In this document: positions 8,296-16,436 of the stretch, piece by piece | Layout: each line of letters opens with the position of its first letter | Numbering within the stretch: position 1 is the first letter of the stretch | DNA from: Streptomyces griseoluteus | GTDB lineage: Bacteria > Actinomycetota > Actinomycetes > Streptomycetales > Streptomycetaceae | Length of the DNA stretch: 29,498 nucleotides | NCBI GenBank assembly: GCA_000717735.1 | Contig: JOBE01000069.1 | Coordinates: forward strand, 1 to 29,498 | Reading direction: 5' to 3' | The notes under the pieces: generated by a model | What the model saw: only the letters and a program-made list of their open reading frames with translations | Databases searched by the model: none | Told to the model about the DNA's origin: nothing | Made by a program: the position numbers and the translations under genes

Positions 8296-8706
8296 GTGAC
8301 GCACACTGCCCGCCGAATCGGCCGCTCTCTCGCCCTCGTCCTCCCCGTCGTCCTGGTGCTCTCGGGAACGCTCGCGGTGTCCGCCGTACCGTGGGCCGGC
8401 AAGGACGCCGGGACCCAGCTCACGGCTTCCTCCTCCGAGGTCTCCGTCCGGGCCAAGTCCCGTGCCCCGCAGGACGTCCTGCGCGACCAGCTCCTCGCCG
8501 AGCTCCAGGAGAAGGACCCCGGCACGGCTCTCACCCACCTCCAGCGCGAGGTGGAGAACCGGCCCTCCCTCGCCAAGCACTGCATGTCCATCGCCCGCTC
8601 CCTCGGCCGTGCCGCCGTCGAGCAGTACGGCCCGTCCCGCGCCCAGTCCTTCTCCCGTCCGGTCTGCGACACCTCGTACGCGACCGGCGTGATGCGCGCG
8701 AGCTGA
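8296..8706 (+). CDS. Small secreted or membrane-anchored protein of unknown function
   Basis: This 136-aa product has a GTG start. An N-terminal Arg-containing hydrophobic segment (about residues 7-31, RSLALVLPVVLVLSGTLAVSAV) is a Sec signal or anchor. The mature part is helical and charged: DVLRDQLLAELQEKDPGTALTHLQREVENRPSLAKHCMSIARSLGRAA, then RPVCDTSYATGVMR. Its two Cys could form one disulfide outside the membrane. I do not recognise a named domain. It sits alone between the msiK terminator and the nucleotidyltransferase gene, 53 nt before the latter on the same strand, so the two may share a transcript. The codon pattern is typical of the chromosome, so I take it as a real gene. Confidence 0.75.
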   Translation: MTHTARRIGRSLALVLPVVLVLSGTLAVSAVPWAGKDAGTQLTASSSEVSVRAKSRAPQDVLRDQLLAELQEKDPGTALTHLQREVENRPSLAKHCMSIARSLGRAAVEQYGPSRAQSFSRPVCDTSYATGVMRAS

Positions 8707-8759
8707 GGCGCCGTCGCGCGTCCGGCCGTCGGGCGTACGGGGCACCTATCGTTCCCCGT

Positions 8760-9476
8760 ATGCACACCACTCCGACGCAGGCCGTGGTCCTGGCGGGCGG
8801 CCAGGGCTCACGGCTCCGCCCGTACACCGACGACCGCCCCAAGCCGATGGTCGAGATCCCGGGCACCGGGACCCCGATCATCGGCCATCAGCTTTCCTGG
8901 CTGGCCGCCGAGGGCGTGACCGACGCCGTCGTCTCCTGCGGCCATCTCGCCGAGGTGCTCCAGGAGTGGCTCGAAAGCGCCGACCTCCCCCTCAAGGTGA
9001 CGACCGTCGTCGAGACCGAGCCGCTGGGCCGTGGCGGCGGCCTGAAGTACGCCGCCGCCCGCCTGCCCGCGCCCGACCAGCCCTGGTACGCCACCAACGG
9101 CGACATCTGGACCCGCTTCTCGCTCCGCGAGATGGCCGCCTTCCACGCGGAGCGCGACGCCCTCGCCACGCTGGCCCTCGCCCGTCCCCGGATCCCGTGG
9201 GGCGCCGTCGAGACCGACACCTTCGGGCACATCACCGACTTCATCGAGTCGCCGCCGTCACCGTTCCTGATCAACGCCGGCGTGTACGTCTTCTCCGCGG
9301 CCTTCACCGAGCTCCTCCCGGACCTCGGCGACCACGAGCGGACCACGTTCCCCCGGCTCGCCCGCGAGCGGCGCCTCGCGGGCTTCCCGCTCCCCCAGGG
9401 CGCGTACTGGCGGGCCATCGACACCGCCAAGGACCTCACCGAGGCCGCGAAGGAGCTGGCCCTCCAGAGGGGCTGA
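8760..9476 (+). CDS. Sugar-phosphate nucleotidyltransferase
   Basis: This 238-aa protein of the NTP_transferase family uses the ATG at 8760 (MHTTPTQAVVLAGGQGSRLRP). The frame runs further upstream but without family similarity. The nucleotide-binding signature LAGGQGSRLRPYTDDRPKPM lies at residues 11-30, Lys28 being the usual phosphate-binding Lys. ATNGDIW near residue 118 supplies the metal-binding Asp, and INAGVYVFS near 172 and the YWRAIDTAKD end are typical. The family transfers a nucleotidyl group to mannose-1-phosphate, glucose-1-phosphate or related sugars. The short length without a hexapeptide-repeat domain resembles the minimal mannose-1-phosphate guanylyltransferase-like group. The exact sugar and nucleotide cannot be read from the sequence. 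It is convergent with the DoxX gene. Confidence 0.85.
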   Translation: MHTTPTQAVVLAGGQGSRLRPYTDDRPKPMVEIPGTGTPIIGHQLSWLAAEGVTDAVVSCGHLAEVLQEWLESADLPLKVTTVVETEPLGRGGGLKYAAARLPAPDQPWYATNGDIWTRFSLREMAAFHAERDALATLALARPRIPWGAVETDTFGHITDFIESPPSPFLINAGVYVFSAAFTELLPDLGDHERTTFPRLARERRLAGFPLPQGAYWRAIDTAKDLTEAAKELALQRG

Positions 9477-9497
9477 GAGCCGGCGGACCGAAAGCAG

Positions 9498-9538
9498 CGG
9501 AGAGGGCGGCGCCGCTTACTGCGGTGCCGCCCTCTCCG
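9498..9538. terminator. Bidirectional terminator between nucleotidyltransferase and DoxX genes
   Basis: An 18-bp stem (one G-T pair) with loop ttact lies between the two convergent genes and would terminate either transcript. Confidence 0.85.
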
Positions 9539-9568
9539 TATCCCGTACGCGATCCCCTACGGGCCCTC

Positions 9569-11158
9569 TCAGCCCAGCAGGCCGCCGATCGGGTTCCTCG
9601 CCCCGCCCGACGTCGAGCCGCTCGTCGGGGGCGTGTCCGTCGAACCGCCGGTGGAGCCGCCGCTCGACGTGCCGCCCGTGCTGGTCGGGGTGTCGCTGGT
9701 GGTCGGCGGGGGCTCCGGCCGCGACTCCGTGGGCCCGCTGCTCGTGGCGCCGGTGCTGCTGCCCTGGGTGGCGGTCGGGCGCTGCTCCTGGGTCCGGCTC
9801 GCCTCGCGGGTCGTCTCGGTGGGCCGGGTGGCCTCCTGTGTCTCCTCGCGCTCGGCCGGGGCCTCGCTGGTCGCGGACGGCCGGGGCGCGGTGGGCGCGG
9901 CCGTGGAGGGGGCGCGGCTCGTGGTCTCCGTGGAGAGCGGCCGGCCGGGGAGGTGGTTGATCGGGTCGTCGTTGGGGCCGGGGACGGTGACCATCTCGGT
10001 GGAGCGGACGGCGCCGCCGAGGACGGAGCCGATGAGGAGGGTGAGGCCGACGACGACGGAGGCGAGGAGGGTGCTGCGGCGCACGACGCGGCGGCGGAGT
10101 TCCCAGAGGTCGGCGCGGGGGCCGAGGGTGCGCCAGGCCTCGCCGGCGAGGCGGCCGTCGAGGGAGTAGACGGGGGCTCCGGCGATGATCAGGGGCGACC
10201 AGGCGGCCAGGTAGATGATGTCGGCGGAGTCGTAGACCGGGACGGTCCTCCAGCTGACGGTCAGCAGGAGCGCGGCGGAGAGCAGGGCGCCGACGACGGC
10301 CGCGGCGCGCTGCCAGAGGCCGAAGACGGTGAGGACGCCGACGACGACCTGGAGGAAGGCGACGGTGAGTCCGGCGCCGACGGGGTGCTGGAGGGCGAAG
10401 TCGCGGAGGGGTTCGGCGAGGGCCCAGGGGTGCAGGGAGTTGAGCCACTTCACCATGGAGCCGCGCTCGCCGCCGTCGAAGTAGACGGGGTCGCAGAGCT
10501 TGCCCATGCCCGCGTAGATGGAGATGAAGCCGAGGAAGACGCGGAGCGGAAGCAGGACGACGCCGAGGTTCATCCGGCGGCCGGGGTAGTAGGCGTGCCG
10601 GACGCTGTCCTGCCCGTGGCGCTGCGGGGAACGGTCGTGCGCCGCTTCGTCGTCCGCGTACGCTCCCGGGCCGCCGGTCTCGGGGCGGAGCTCGTACAGG
10701 TCGTCGTACGCGCCCTCGGCTCGGCGCATCGGCGGCAGCAGGGGTCCGGAGTCGGCGGTCACCACGGGGGTGGGCATGGTGTCGTCGATGCGCGGGATGG
10801 CCTGGGTGGCGCCCGCGTCGAGCCCGGAGTGGCCCGGGTGGCCCGTACGGCCGATGCCGGGTTCCAGGGTGGAGACCGAGGACTCACGGACGGCCTGGAG
10901 GAGGCCGGTCGCGCCGGGTGAGGACTTTCCGGTCCATACGACGGGACGGCGGCGGGCGCCGCCCGCTCCGGCAGCGACCCCGGAGAGGGCTGCGGTGCGG
11001 GCGCCGGCGCCGAACTTCGGCTGCGGGGCGGGTGCGAGCCGCACACGGAAGCTGGCGTGGTTCACGATCACCTGGGCGGGATCGGAATCCACTTTGACCA
11101 TGCTCAACGCGGGCTGATCGTCGAACCCCGGCCGGGGCGTTCTGGTGTCCACACTCAT
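9569..11158 (-). CDS. DoxX-family membrane protein with long disordered termini
   Basis: This 529-aa protein has three parts. Residues 1-195 are a hydrophilic, low-complexity N-terminal extension. Residues about 196-375 hold a DoxX domain with four to five helices: MNLGVVLLPLRVFLGFISIYAGMGKL, a helix with VGAGLTVAFLQVVVGVLTVFGL, AAVVGALLSAALLLTVSW, ADIIYLAAWSPLIIAG, and a last helix LLASVVVGLTLLIGSVLGG. Residues about 395-529 are a Thr/Ser/Pro/Glu-rich tail ending GGARNPIGGLLG that, from helix placement, could lie outside the cell. DoxX proteins are small membrane proteins linked in some bacteria to thiol or oxidative-stress homeostasis. This one is far larger than the usual 130-180 aa. Specific function unknown. 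Confidence 0.8.
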   Translation of the reverse strand: MSVDTRTPRPGFDDQPALSMVKVDSDPAQVIVNHASFRVRLAPAPQPKFGAGARTAALSGVAAGAGGARRRPVVWTGKSSPGATGLLQAVRESSVSTLEPGIGRTGHPGHSGLDAGATQAIPRIDDTMPTPVVTADSGPLLPPMRRAEGAYDDLYELRPETGGPGAYADDEAAHDRSPQRHGQDSVRHAYYPGRRMNLGVVLLPLRVFLGFISIYAGMGKLCDPVYFDGGERGSMVKWLNSLHPWALAEPLRDFALQHPVGAGLTVAFLQVVVGVLTVFGLWQRAAAVVGALLSAALLLTVSWRTVPVYDSADIIYLAAWSPLIIAGAPVYSLDGRLAGEAWRTLGPRADLWELRRRVVRRSTLLASVVVGLTLLIGSVLGGAVRSTEMVTVPGPNDDPINHLPGRPLSTETTSRAPSTAAPTAPRPSATSEAPAEREETQEATRPTETTREASRTQEQRPTATQGSSTGATSSGPTESRPEPPPTTSDTPTSTGGTSSGGSTGGSTDTPPTSGSTSGGARNPIGGLLG

Positions 11159-11189
11159 CTAACCGAGTGATCTGGGTTTAGGACACTGC

Positions 11190-11223
11190 CTTGACGGCTC
11201 GCAAATGTCCGAGACCCGTCAAG
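11190..11223. terminator. Inverted repeat between rlmB and the DoxX gene
   Basis: Perfect 8-bp arms (cttgacgg / ccgtcaag) with an inner ctcg/cgag pairing lie in the 92-nt gap after rlmB. It may be a weak rlmB terminator. It also contains a TTGACG that could serve as a -35 element for the DoxX gene, but no matching -10 was found. Confidence 0.35.
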
Positions 11224-11250
11224 ATCACGCCACGGCCGGGGCCGGAAGTA

Positions 11251-12216
11251 CTACAGCGAGGTGCCCGTCCGGCGGCGGGCCGCCTCGTAGAGCACGACAC
11301 CGGCGGCGACACCGGCGTTGAGCGACTCGGCGCCGCCCGGCATCGGAATGCGGACGAGGTAGTCGCAGGTCTCGCCGACGAGTCGGGAGAGGCCCTTGCC
11401 CTCGGAGCCGACGACGATGACGACCGGGCCGGACAGCGCCTCCAGGTCGTGGATGTCGTGGTCGCCGTCGGCGGCGAGGCCGACGACCGCGAGACCGGCC
11501 TTCTGGTACGCCTCCAGGCAGCGCGTCAGGTTGGTGGCGCGGGCGACCGGGGTACGGGCGGCGGTGCCGGCCGAGGTCTTCCAGGCACCGGCGGTCATAC
11601 CGGCGGCGCGGCGCTCGGGGACGACGACGCCGTGGCCGCCGAAGGCCGCGACGGAGCGGACGACGGCGCCGAGGTTACGCGGGTCGGTGATGCCGTCGAG
11701 GGCGACGATCAGCGGCTCCTCGTGGTGGTCGTAGGCCGTCGCGGCGAGGTCCTCGGGGTGCGCGTACTCGTACGGCGGGACCTGGAGGACGAGACCCTGG
11801 TGGTTCAGGTTGTTCGTCATCCGGTCGAGCTCGGGGCGCGGCGCCTCCATGATGTTGATGTTGCCGCGGCCGGTGGCGAGGTTGAGGGCCTCGCGCACGC
11901 GCTCGTCGTTGTCGATGAACTGCTGCACGTACAGGGTCGAGGCGGGCACGCCGTCGCGCAGGGCCTCGAAGACCGGGTTGCGGCCGACGACCATCTCGGA
12001 CGTGCCCTTGCCGCCGCGGCGCGCGACGGGCTTGCGCTTGGCCGCCTGCCGGTTCATCGCGTTGGTCACGCGGAACGCCTTGTGGCCCTTGCGGTTCTCG
12101 GCCTTGGGTGTCGGGCCCTTGCCTTCGAGGCCCTTGCGCCGCTGGCCACCGCTGCCGACCGTCGCACCCTTCTTGTTGGACGTGCGACGGTTCCTGCGCT
12201 GGCTGTTCCCGGCCAT
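11251..12216 (-). CDS. rlmB: 23S rRNA (guanosine-2'-O)-methyltransferase RlmB, SpoU/TrmH family
   Basis: This 321-aa protein starts with a basic, disordered extension (about residues 1-75, rich in Arg/Lys/Gly) of the kind seen in actinobacterial homologues. A substrate-binding domain begins at [16 protein letters not shown], and the SPOUT methyltransferase domain occupies about residues 165-320. The three SPOUT motifs are visible: [16 protein letters not shown] (motif 1), [16 protein letters not shown] (motif 2) and [22 protein letters not shown] (motif 3, the knot). The enzyme methylates the 2'-OH of a guanosine in 23S rRNA using S-adenosylmethionine. TrmH-type tRNA methylation cannot be ruled out from sequence alone. 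It is 80 nt downstream of cysS on the same strand, with a hairpin in between. Confidence 0.9.
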   Translation of the reverse strand: MAGNSQRRNRRTSNKKGATVGSGGQRRKGLEGKGPTPKAENRKGHKAFRVTNAMNRQAAKRKPVARRGGKGTSEMVVGRNPVFEALRDGVPASTLYVQQFIDNDERVREALNLATGRGNINIMEAPRPELDRMTNNLNHQGLVLQVPPYEYAHPEDLAATAYDHHEEPLIVALDGITDPRNLGAVVRSVAAFGGHGVVVPERRAAGMTAGAWKTSAGTAARTPVARATNLTRCLEAYQKAGLAVVGLAADGDHDIHDLEALSGPVVIVVGSEGKGLSRLVGETCDYLVRIPMPGGAESLNAGVAAGVVLYEAARRRTGTSL

Positions 12217-12265
12217 GACTACCTGTTTCCTCTATTGCCTGCGTACAAAAGTCTGTAACTGAAGT

Positions 12266-12291
12266 GTGCCGCCCGGAGCCCCGAGCGGCAC
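12266..12291 (-). terminator. Terminator after cysS
   Basis: An 11-bp stem with one mismatch and a 4-nt loop follows the cysS stop directly. On the minus strand it is followed by T-rich sequence. rlmB is then read from its own promoter or by read-through. Confidence 0.65.
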
Positions 12292-12296
12292 GTCTT

Positions 12297-13697
12297 CTAA
12301 CGGTTGCCCAGCGTCCAGCGGGGGCCGTCGGGGCTGTCCTCGATGGCGAGACCGGACTGGTTGAGCTGGTCGCGGATCGCGTCCGCGGTCGCCCAGTCCT
12401 TGCGCTCACGGGCCGACTCGCGCTGCTGGAGCACGAGCCGTACGAGGGTGTCGACGGCGCCGTGGAGCTCTTCGCCGCCACCGGTCTCCTCGGCCCAGTG
12501 CGGGTCGAGCGGGTCCAGGCCGAGGACGCCGAGCATGGCACGGACCTCGGCGAGGCGGGCGATGGCCTCGTCCTTGTCGTCCGCGGCGAGGGCGCTGTTG
12601 CCCTGGCGGACGGTGGTGTGGATGATCGCGAGCGCGTGCGGCACGCCCAGGTCGTCGTCCATGGCCTCGGCGAAGGCCGGCGGCACCTCGGCGGCGGGGG
12701 CGACGGCCGTCCCGGCCTTCTCGGTGGCGCGCTGGACGAAGCCCTCGATACGGGCGAACGCCGACTCGGCCTCCCGCAGGGCCTCCTCGCTGTACTCGAT
12801 CATCGACCGGTAGTGCGGGGTGCCCAGGTAGTAGCGCAGGACGATCGGGCGCCAGTTCTTGACCATCTCGGACACGAGCACGCTGTTGCCGAGCGACTTC
12901 GACATCTTCTCGCCGCTCATGGTGACCCAGGCGTTGTGCACCCAGTACCGCGCGAACTCGTCGCCGAAGGCCTTGGCCTGGGCGATCTCGTTCTCGTGGT
13001 GCGGGAAGATCAGGTCGAGGCCGCCGCCGTGGATGTCGAAGGCGGAGCCCAGGTACTTGTGGGCCATGGCCGAGCACTCCAGGTGCCAGCCGGGACGGCC
13101 GCGGCCCCACGGGGTCTCCCAGTCGGGCTCGCCCGGCTTGGTCGCCTTCCACATCGCGAAGTCGCGCGGGTCGCGCTTGCCGGTGATGCCGTCCTCGGCG
13201 GGCTGCCGCAGGTCGTCGATGTCCTGGTTGGACAGCTCCAGGTATCCCGGGAAGGAGCGCACGTCGAAGTAGACGCTGCCGTCGGCGTCGTACGCGTGCC
13301 CGCGCTCGATGAGGCCGCGCATCATCTCGATCATCTCGGGGACGTGCCCGGTGGCGCGGGGCTCGTAGGTGGGCGGCAGGCAACCGAGCGCGTCGTAACC
13401 GGAGTTGAACGCACGCTCGTTCTCGTAACCGATGCACCACCAGGGACGGCCCTGGTCCGCGCCCTTGGCGATGATCTTGTCGTCGATGTCGGTGACGTTC
13501 CGGATGAACGTGACGTCGTAGCCGCGGTACGCGAACCAGCGGCGCATGATGTCGAAGTTCAGCCCCGAACGGATGTGCCCGATGTGCGGGGCCGCCTGGA
13601 CGGTGGCGCCACAGAGGTAGATCGAGACGCAGCCCGGCGTGAGCGGGGTGAAGTCACGGATCTGCCGGGCGCTGGTGTCGTACAGGCGAATAGTCAC
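12297..13697 (-). CDS. cysS: Cysteinyl-tRNA synthetase
   Basis: This 466-aa class I synthetase charges tRNA-Cys in the cytoplasm. The start is the GTG giving MTIRLYDTSARQIRDF. An open frame continues far upstream but is unrelated. The HIGH-type motif PHIGHIRSG (37-45) and KMSKS (264-268) are intact. Zinc ligands of the family are in place: Cys29 in YLCG, Cys208 in WHLECSA, and the FPHHENE segment. The length equals the usual bacterial enzyme. Ribosome site: GGAG only 2 nt before GTG, too close, so the message may be leaderless or use the second adjacent GTG. It lies in the minus-strand run ispD-ispF-cysS-rlmB. A second Cys enzyme, the paralogue MshC of mycothiol synthesis, is ruled out by length and by the intact tRNA-binding C-terminus. 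Confidence 0.95.
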   Translation of the reverse strand: MTIRLYDTSARQIRDFTPLTPGCVSIYLCGATVQAAPHIGHIRSGLNFDIMRRWFAYRGYDVTFIRNVTDIDDKIIAKGADQGRPWWCIGYENERAFNSGYDALGCLPPTYEPRATGHVPEMIEMMRGLIERGHAYDADGSVYFDVRSFPGYLELSNQDIDDLRQPAEDGITGKRDPRDFAMWKATKPGEPDWETPWGRGRPGWHLECSAMAHKYLGSAFDIHGGGLDLIFPHHENEIAQAKAFGDEFARYWVHNAWVTMSGEKMSKSLGNSVLVSEMVKNWRPIVLRYYLGTPHYRSMIEYSEEALREAESAFARIEGFVQRATEKAGTAVAPAAEVPPAFAEAMDDDLGVPHALAIIHTTVRQGNSALAADDKDEAIARLAEVRAMLGVLGLDPLDPHWAEETGGGEELHGAVDTLVRLVLQQRESARERKDWATADAIRDQLNQSGLAIEDSPDGPRWTLGNR

Positions 13698-13723
13698 CAC
13701 TCCAGGGTAGTGGGCGTGTGGTA

Positions 13724-13757
13724 GTGCCCCGCGACCTGTTGAGCCATCGCGGGGCAC
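13724..13757. terminator. Hairpin between ispF and cysS
   Basis: A perfect 11-bp stem (gtgccccgcga / tcgcggggcac) with a 12-nt loop lies 5 nt past the ispF stop. The T-run is on the + strand side only. It probably terminates or attenuates the ispDF message before cysS. Confidence 0.65.
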
Positions 13758-13762
13758 GTTTT

Positions 13763-14278
13763 TCACGGCCTCTGGGACGATACGGGGTAGACGAGGGCGG
13801 TCGCGAGGGCGGCGAGGCCCTCGGCGCGGCCCGTCAGGCCCAGTCCGTCGGTGGTCGTGCCGGACACGGAGACGGGTGCTCCGGCCGCCGCGCTCAGCGC
13901 CTTCTGGGCCTCGTCGCGCCGCTTGCCGACCTTGGGGCGGACGCCGACGACCTGGACCGCGATGTTGCCGATCTCGTACCCCTCGGCGCGGACGATCCGG
14001 GCGGCCTCCGCGAGGAGGGTGACGCCGGAGGCGCCGGACCACTCGGGGCGTGAGGTGCCGAAGTGGGCGCCGAGGTCGCCGATGCCGGCGGCGGAGAACA
14101 GCGCGTCGCAGGCGGCGTGGGCGGCGACGTCGCCGTCGGAGTGCCCGGCGAGGCCGTACTCCTCCCCGTCCCAGAGGAGACCCGCGCACCAGAGTTCGCG
14201 GCCCTTCTCGAAGGCGTGGACGTCGGTGCCGATGCCGGTACGGGGGATCAGGGGGAGGTTCGGCTGCTCAGAAGCCAT
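13763..14278 (-). CDS. ispF: 2-C-methyl-D-erythritol 2,4-cyclodiphosphate synthase
   Basis: This 171-aa enzyme of the MEP isoprenoid pathway forms the cyclodiphosphate from CDP-ME-2-phosphate with release of CMP, as a cytoplasmic trimer. Metal ligands are visible: Asp19 and His21 in GTDVHAF, and His54 after [10 protein letters not shown]. The substrate-binding segments [15 protein letters not shown] and [18 protein letters not shown], and the ALVYPV end, match the family. An AGGAGG site sits 7 nt before the ATG. Its start overlaps the ispD stop by 11 nt, so the two consecutive pathway enzymes are co-translated. Confidence 0.95.
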   Translation of the reverse strand: MASEQPNLPLIPRTGIGTDVHAFEKGRELWCAGLLWDGEEYGLAGHSDGDVAAHAACDALFSAAGIGDLGAHFGTSRPEWSGASGVTLLAEAARIVRAEGYEIGNIAVQVVGVRPKVGKRRDEAQKALSAAAGAPVSVSGTTTDGLGLTGRAEGLAALATALVYPVSSQRP

Positions 14279-15017
14279 CGTTGGCCCTCCTGCGGGCGAG
14301 TACGGCCTCGGCGAGGACGAGGTCGAGGGGGCGGGTCACCTTGAAGGCCTCTTCGTGGCCGGGCACGACGACGACGGGCGCGCCGAGCCGTTCGACCATG
14401 CCTGCGTCGTCGGTGGCGCCCTCACCGGTGAGGGCGATGGTCGCGTGGGCGTTGACCAGGGTGTCGTGGTCGAAGCCCTGCGGGGTCTGGACGGCGCGGA
14501 GCCGGGCGCGGACCGGCGTGGCGACGACCTGTTCGGGGTCGCCCGGCTTCTCGGCCGGTTCGACCTCCTTGACGGTGTCCGCGACGGGCAGCGCGGGGAC
14601 GACGGCGACGGCCCCGTCCCGTACGGCCTCGATGACCGCGTCCACGGTGTCGACGGGGACGAGCGGGCGGGCCGCGTCGTGGACGAGGACGGTGGTGACG
14701 CCTTCGGGGAGCGCTTCGAGGCCGAGGCGCACGGACTCCTGGCGGGTGTCGCCGCCGGGGACGACGAGGTAGTCGGTCCGTTCGGGGAGGGCGTGGGCGT
14801 CGAGGAGGTTCTTGACCTCGGCGGCGCCCTCGGGGGGCGCGACCACGACGACGAGCGAGACCGCGCGGGAGGCGGCCATCGCGCGGACGGCGTGGATGAG
14901 GATGGGGGTGCCGTTCAGCGCGCGCAGCGCCTTGGGGGCGCCCGGCCCGAGGCGTACGCCTCGTCCTGCGGCCGGGATCACCACGGCGGTACGGCTAGGA
15001 CGCGCTTCGTCTGACAT
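14268..15017 (-). CDS. ispD: 2-C-methyl-D-erythritol 4-phosphate cytidylyltransferase
   Basis: This 249-aa enzyme transfers CMP from CTP to MEP in the MEP pathway. The nucleotide-binding motif [16 protein letters not shown] is at residues 16-31 with the expected Lys. [53 protein letters not shown] and the [10 protein letters not shown] segment are all standard IspD blocks. I chose the ATG at 15017, because GGAG lies 8 nt upstream. The GTG at 15026 would overlap that site. It overlaps ispF by 11 nt at its 3' end. Confidence 0.95.
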   Translation of the reverse strand: MSDEARPSRTAVVIPAAGRGVRLGPGAPKALRALNGTPILIHAVRAMAASRAVSLVVVVAPPEGAAEVKNLLDAHALPERTDYLVVPGGDTRQESVRLGLEALPEGVTTVLVHDAARPLVPVDTVDAVIEAVRDGAVAVVPALPVADTVKEVEPAEKPGDPEQVVATPVRARLRAVQTPQGFDHDTLVNAHATIALTGEGATDDAGMVERLGAPVVVVPGHEEAFKVTRPLDLVLAEAVLARRRANDGF

Positions 15018-15348
15018 CGGTTGCACTCCGGCAGGTTTGTTTCCGCGGCCGACATGGGTATGGCCTCACCGTGCCGGACGCTCCGCCTTGACCGGGCCCT
15101 TTCCGTGACGACGGTCGAGGCGTTGCCGCCCGAGCACAGGGGTTCGGACGTAACAGGGGGTGCGGGTACTTTCTCGTCGGTGGACACACGTGACTCGTGA
15201 CCGTGTGCGTGCCACCGCGCGTACGCTCCGCGTACGTACGCGAACATGCCGCAGCGCCCGACGACGGCACTGTGTGGATCACAGCACGCCAACGGGCACC
15301 GCGGCATCGCTTCACTTGGTAACGCGCTCGGATGTCGTCAGAGCACGC
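15018..15348. other. Intergenic region between carD and ispD
   Basis: A 331-nt gap with no convincing gene. Frames here on either strand are short and lack conserved features. It contains several CGTACG palindromes near 15218-15240 and a 15-bp inverted repeat ctgtgtggatcacag at 15270-15284. The ispD promoter should lie here. Confidence 0.45.
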
Positions 15349-15831
15349 TCAGGACGCGAGGACCTCGTCGAGGAGAGCCTCGGCCTTGTCCTCGTTCGTG
15401 TTCTCCGCGAGGGCCAGCTCGCTGACCAGGATCTGCCGAGCCTTGGCGAGCATGCGCTTCTCACCGGCGGAGAGACCCCGCTCGCGCTCGCGCCGCCAGA
15501 GGTCGCGGACTACTTCGGCGACCTTGATGACATCGCCGGAGGCGAGCTTCTCGAGATTTGCCTTGTAGCGCCGGGACCAGTTCGTCGGCTCTTCGGCGTA
15601 CGGCGCGCGAAGCACCTCGAAGACCCGGTCCAGCCCATCCTGACCGACTACGTCGCGAACACCGACGAACTCCGCATTGTCCGCCGGCACACGAACCGTC
15701 AGGTCGCCCTGGGCGACCTTGAGCACCAAGTAGGTCTTGTCCACGCCTTTGATCTGGCGAGTCTCAATGGCCTCGATCAGCGCGGCCCCGTGATGGGGAT
15801 AGACCACGGTGTCGCCAACCTTGAACGTCAT
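15349..15831 (-). CDS. carD: CarD-family transcriptional regulator
   Basis: This 160-aa protein has an N-terminal RNA-polymerase-interaction domain (about 1-60, [45 protein letters not shown]) and a helical C-terminal DNA-binding domain (about 65-155, [41 protein letters not shown]). CarD binds the RNAP beta subunit and stabilises open complexes, notably at rRNA promoters, in actinobacteria that lack strong core promoters. Length and sequence match Mycobacterium and Streptomyces CarD. An AAGGGG site lies about 11 nt before the ATG. It precedes ispD-ispF on the same strand, the common actinobacterial arrangement, with a 331-nt gap suggesting a separate promoter. Confidence 0.95.
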   Translation of the reverse strand: MTFKVGDTVVYPHHGAALIEAIETRQIKGVDKTYLVLKVAQGDLTVRVPADNAEFVGVRDVVGQDGLDRVFEVLRAPYAEEPTNWSRRYKANLEKLASGDVIKVAEVVRDLWRRERERGLSAGEKRMLAKARQILVSELALAENTNEDKAEALLDEVLAS

Positions 15832-16436
15832 GTGACAGGTACCCCTTCCGTGGCTATCCAGGGTAACACGGATAGAGCTTCTTCTGAATGGCGTTTTCGC
15901 AGGTCAGGGCATATCTCGGGGCTTGACAACAGCATCACGAACGTGCTGCGGAGGGCTTCCGGAAGGCGGTATTCGCAGGTCGGAGCCGCTGCGTGGACGC
16001 AGAGAAACGCGCACGTTACACCTACCCGGAGCCCCACGACCGAGGGGCGATGCCCCGTTTTGTCGGGTTCGGAGCCGCGTTCTTCGCCTACTCCGTTCGA
16101 GGATCGTTCACCCGTACGGATGCATCGCGCGGTGATTCCGTAATTGATCAGCCGACGCGGCTCCGGGATTTTCCGGAGGCGCGGCACCCGGAATGCGAGG
16201 CGACCCTCGAATTGATCAAGGCGGTTATGTGAACAACCGGTCAATGGGTCGTGATCCGGCCACGACAGCCGGTGACGGACGCCGGACGGAGACGGGCGGG
16301 GGCCGGTTAGGGGCGGGTCGGGTGCGGGACGGAGAGTAGGGCTCGGTAACCTAAGCGCGCTGACACACCCTTAGCTGGTCCTTAGCTCACAAACCTGTCC
16401 TTAGCCTGTCCGTACGTCCTAGGAGATGCCGCCGCC
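15832..16436. other. Long intergenic region between carD and the lipoprotein gene
   Basis: This is 605 nt between divergent genes and is less G/C-rich than its neighbours. I find no gene. The frames at 15923-16232 on + and 15828-16244 on - lack any conserved feature. It must hold the carD promoter and, near 16350-16420, the lipoprotein promoter with CCTTAGC repeats. A 10-bp direct repeat TTCGCAGGTC occurs near 15896 and 15971. Confidence 0.5.
16369..16405 (+). promoter_or_regulatory. Three CCTTAGC repeats before the lipoprotein gene
   Basis: CCTTAGC occurs at 16369, 16380 and 16399, that is, spaced 11 and 19 nt apart on the same face or nearly so. An inverted CCTAAG lies at 16350-16355 and CCTAGG at 16418-16423. 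The cluster is 32-68 nt upstream of the GTG start. It is a candidate operator for an unknown regulator. Confidence 0.35.

Noticed and set aside
8966..10921. 651-codon + strand frame
   Set aside because: It is the antisense or out-of-frame shadow of the nucleotidyltransferase and DoxX genes, with low-complexity Arg/Gly/Ala composition.
13697..13763. T-box or other riboswitch before cysS
   Set aside because: The space is only about 65 nt and holds a simple hairpin. No T-box bulge or specifier structure fits.
12298..14189. cysS frame extended to 14189
   Set aside because: Everything before the GTG at 13697 reads across ispF in another frame and lacks synthetase similarity.
15270..15284. CRP-like inverted repeat ctgtgtggatcacag
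   Set aside because: The spacer between the TGTG and CACA arms is too short for a standard CRP/FNR-type site. Kept only as a note in the intergenic entry.
15923..15928. TTGACA as a -35 promoter element on the + strand
   Set aside because: No acceptable -10 sequence follows at 16-18 nt.
15828..16244. Minus-strand frame of 138 codons upstream of carD
   Set aside because: No conserved motif, no ribosome site, and it overlaps the carD leader. Probably chance.
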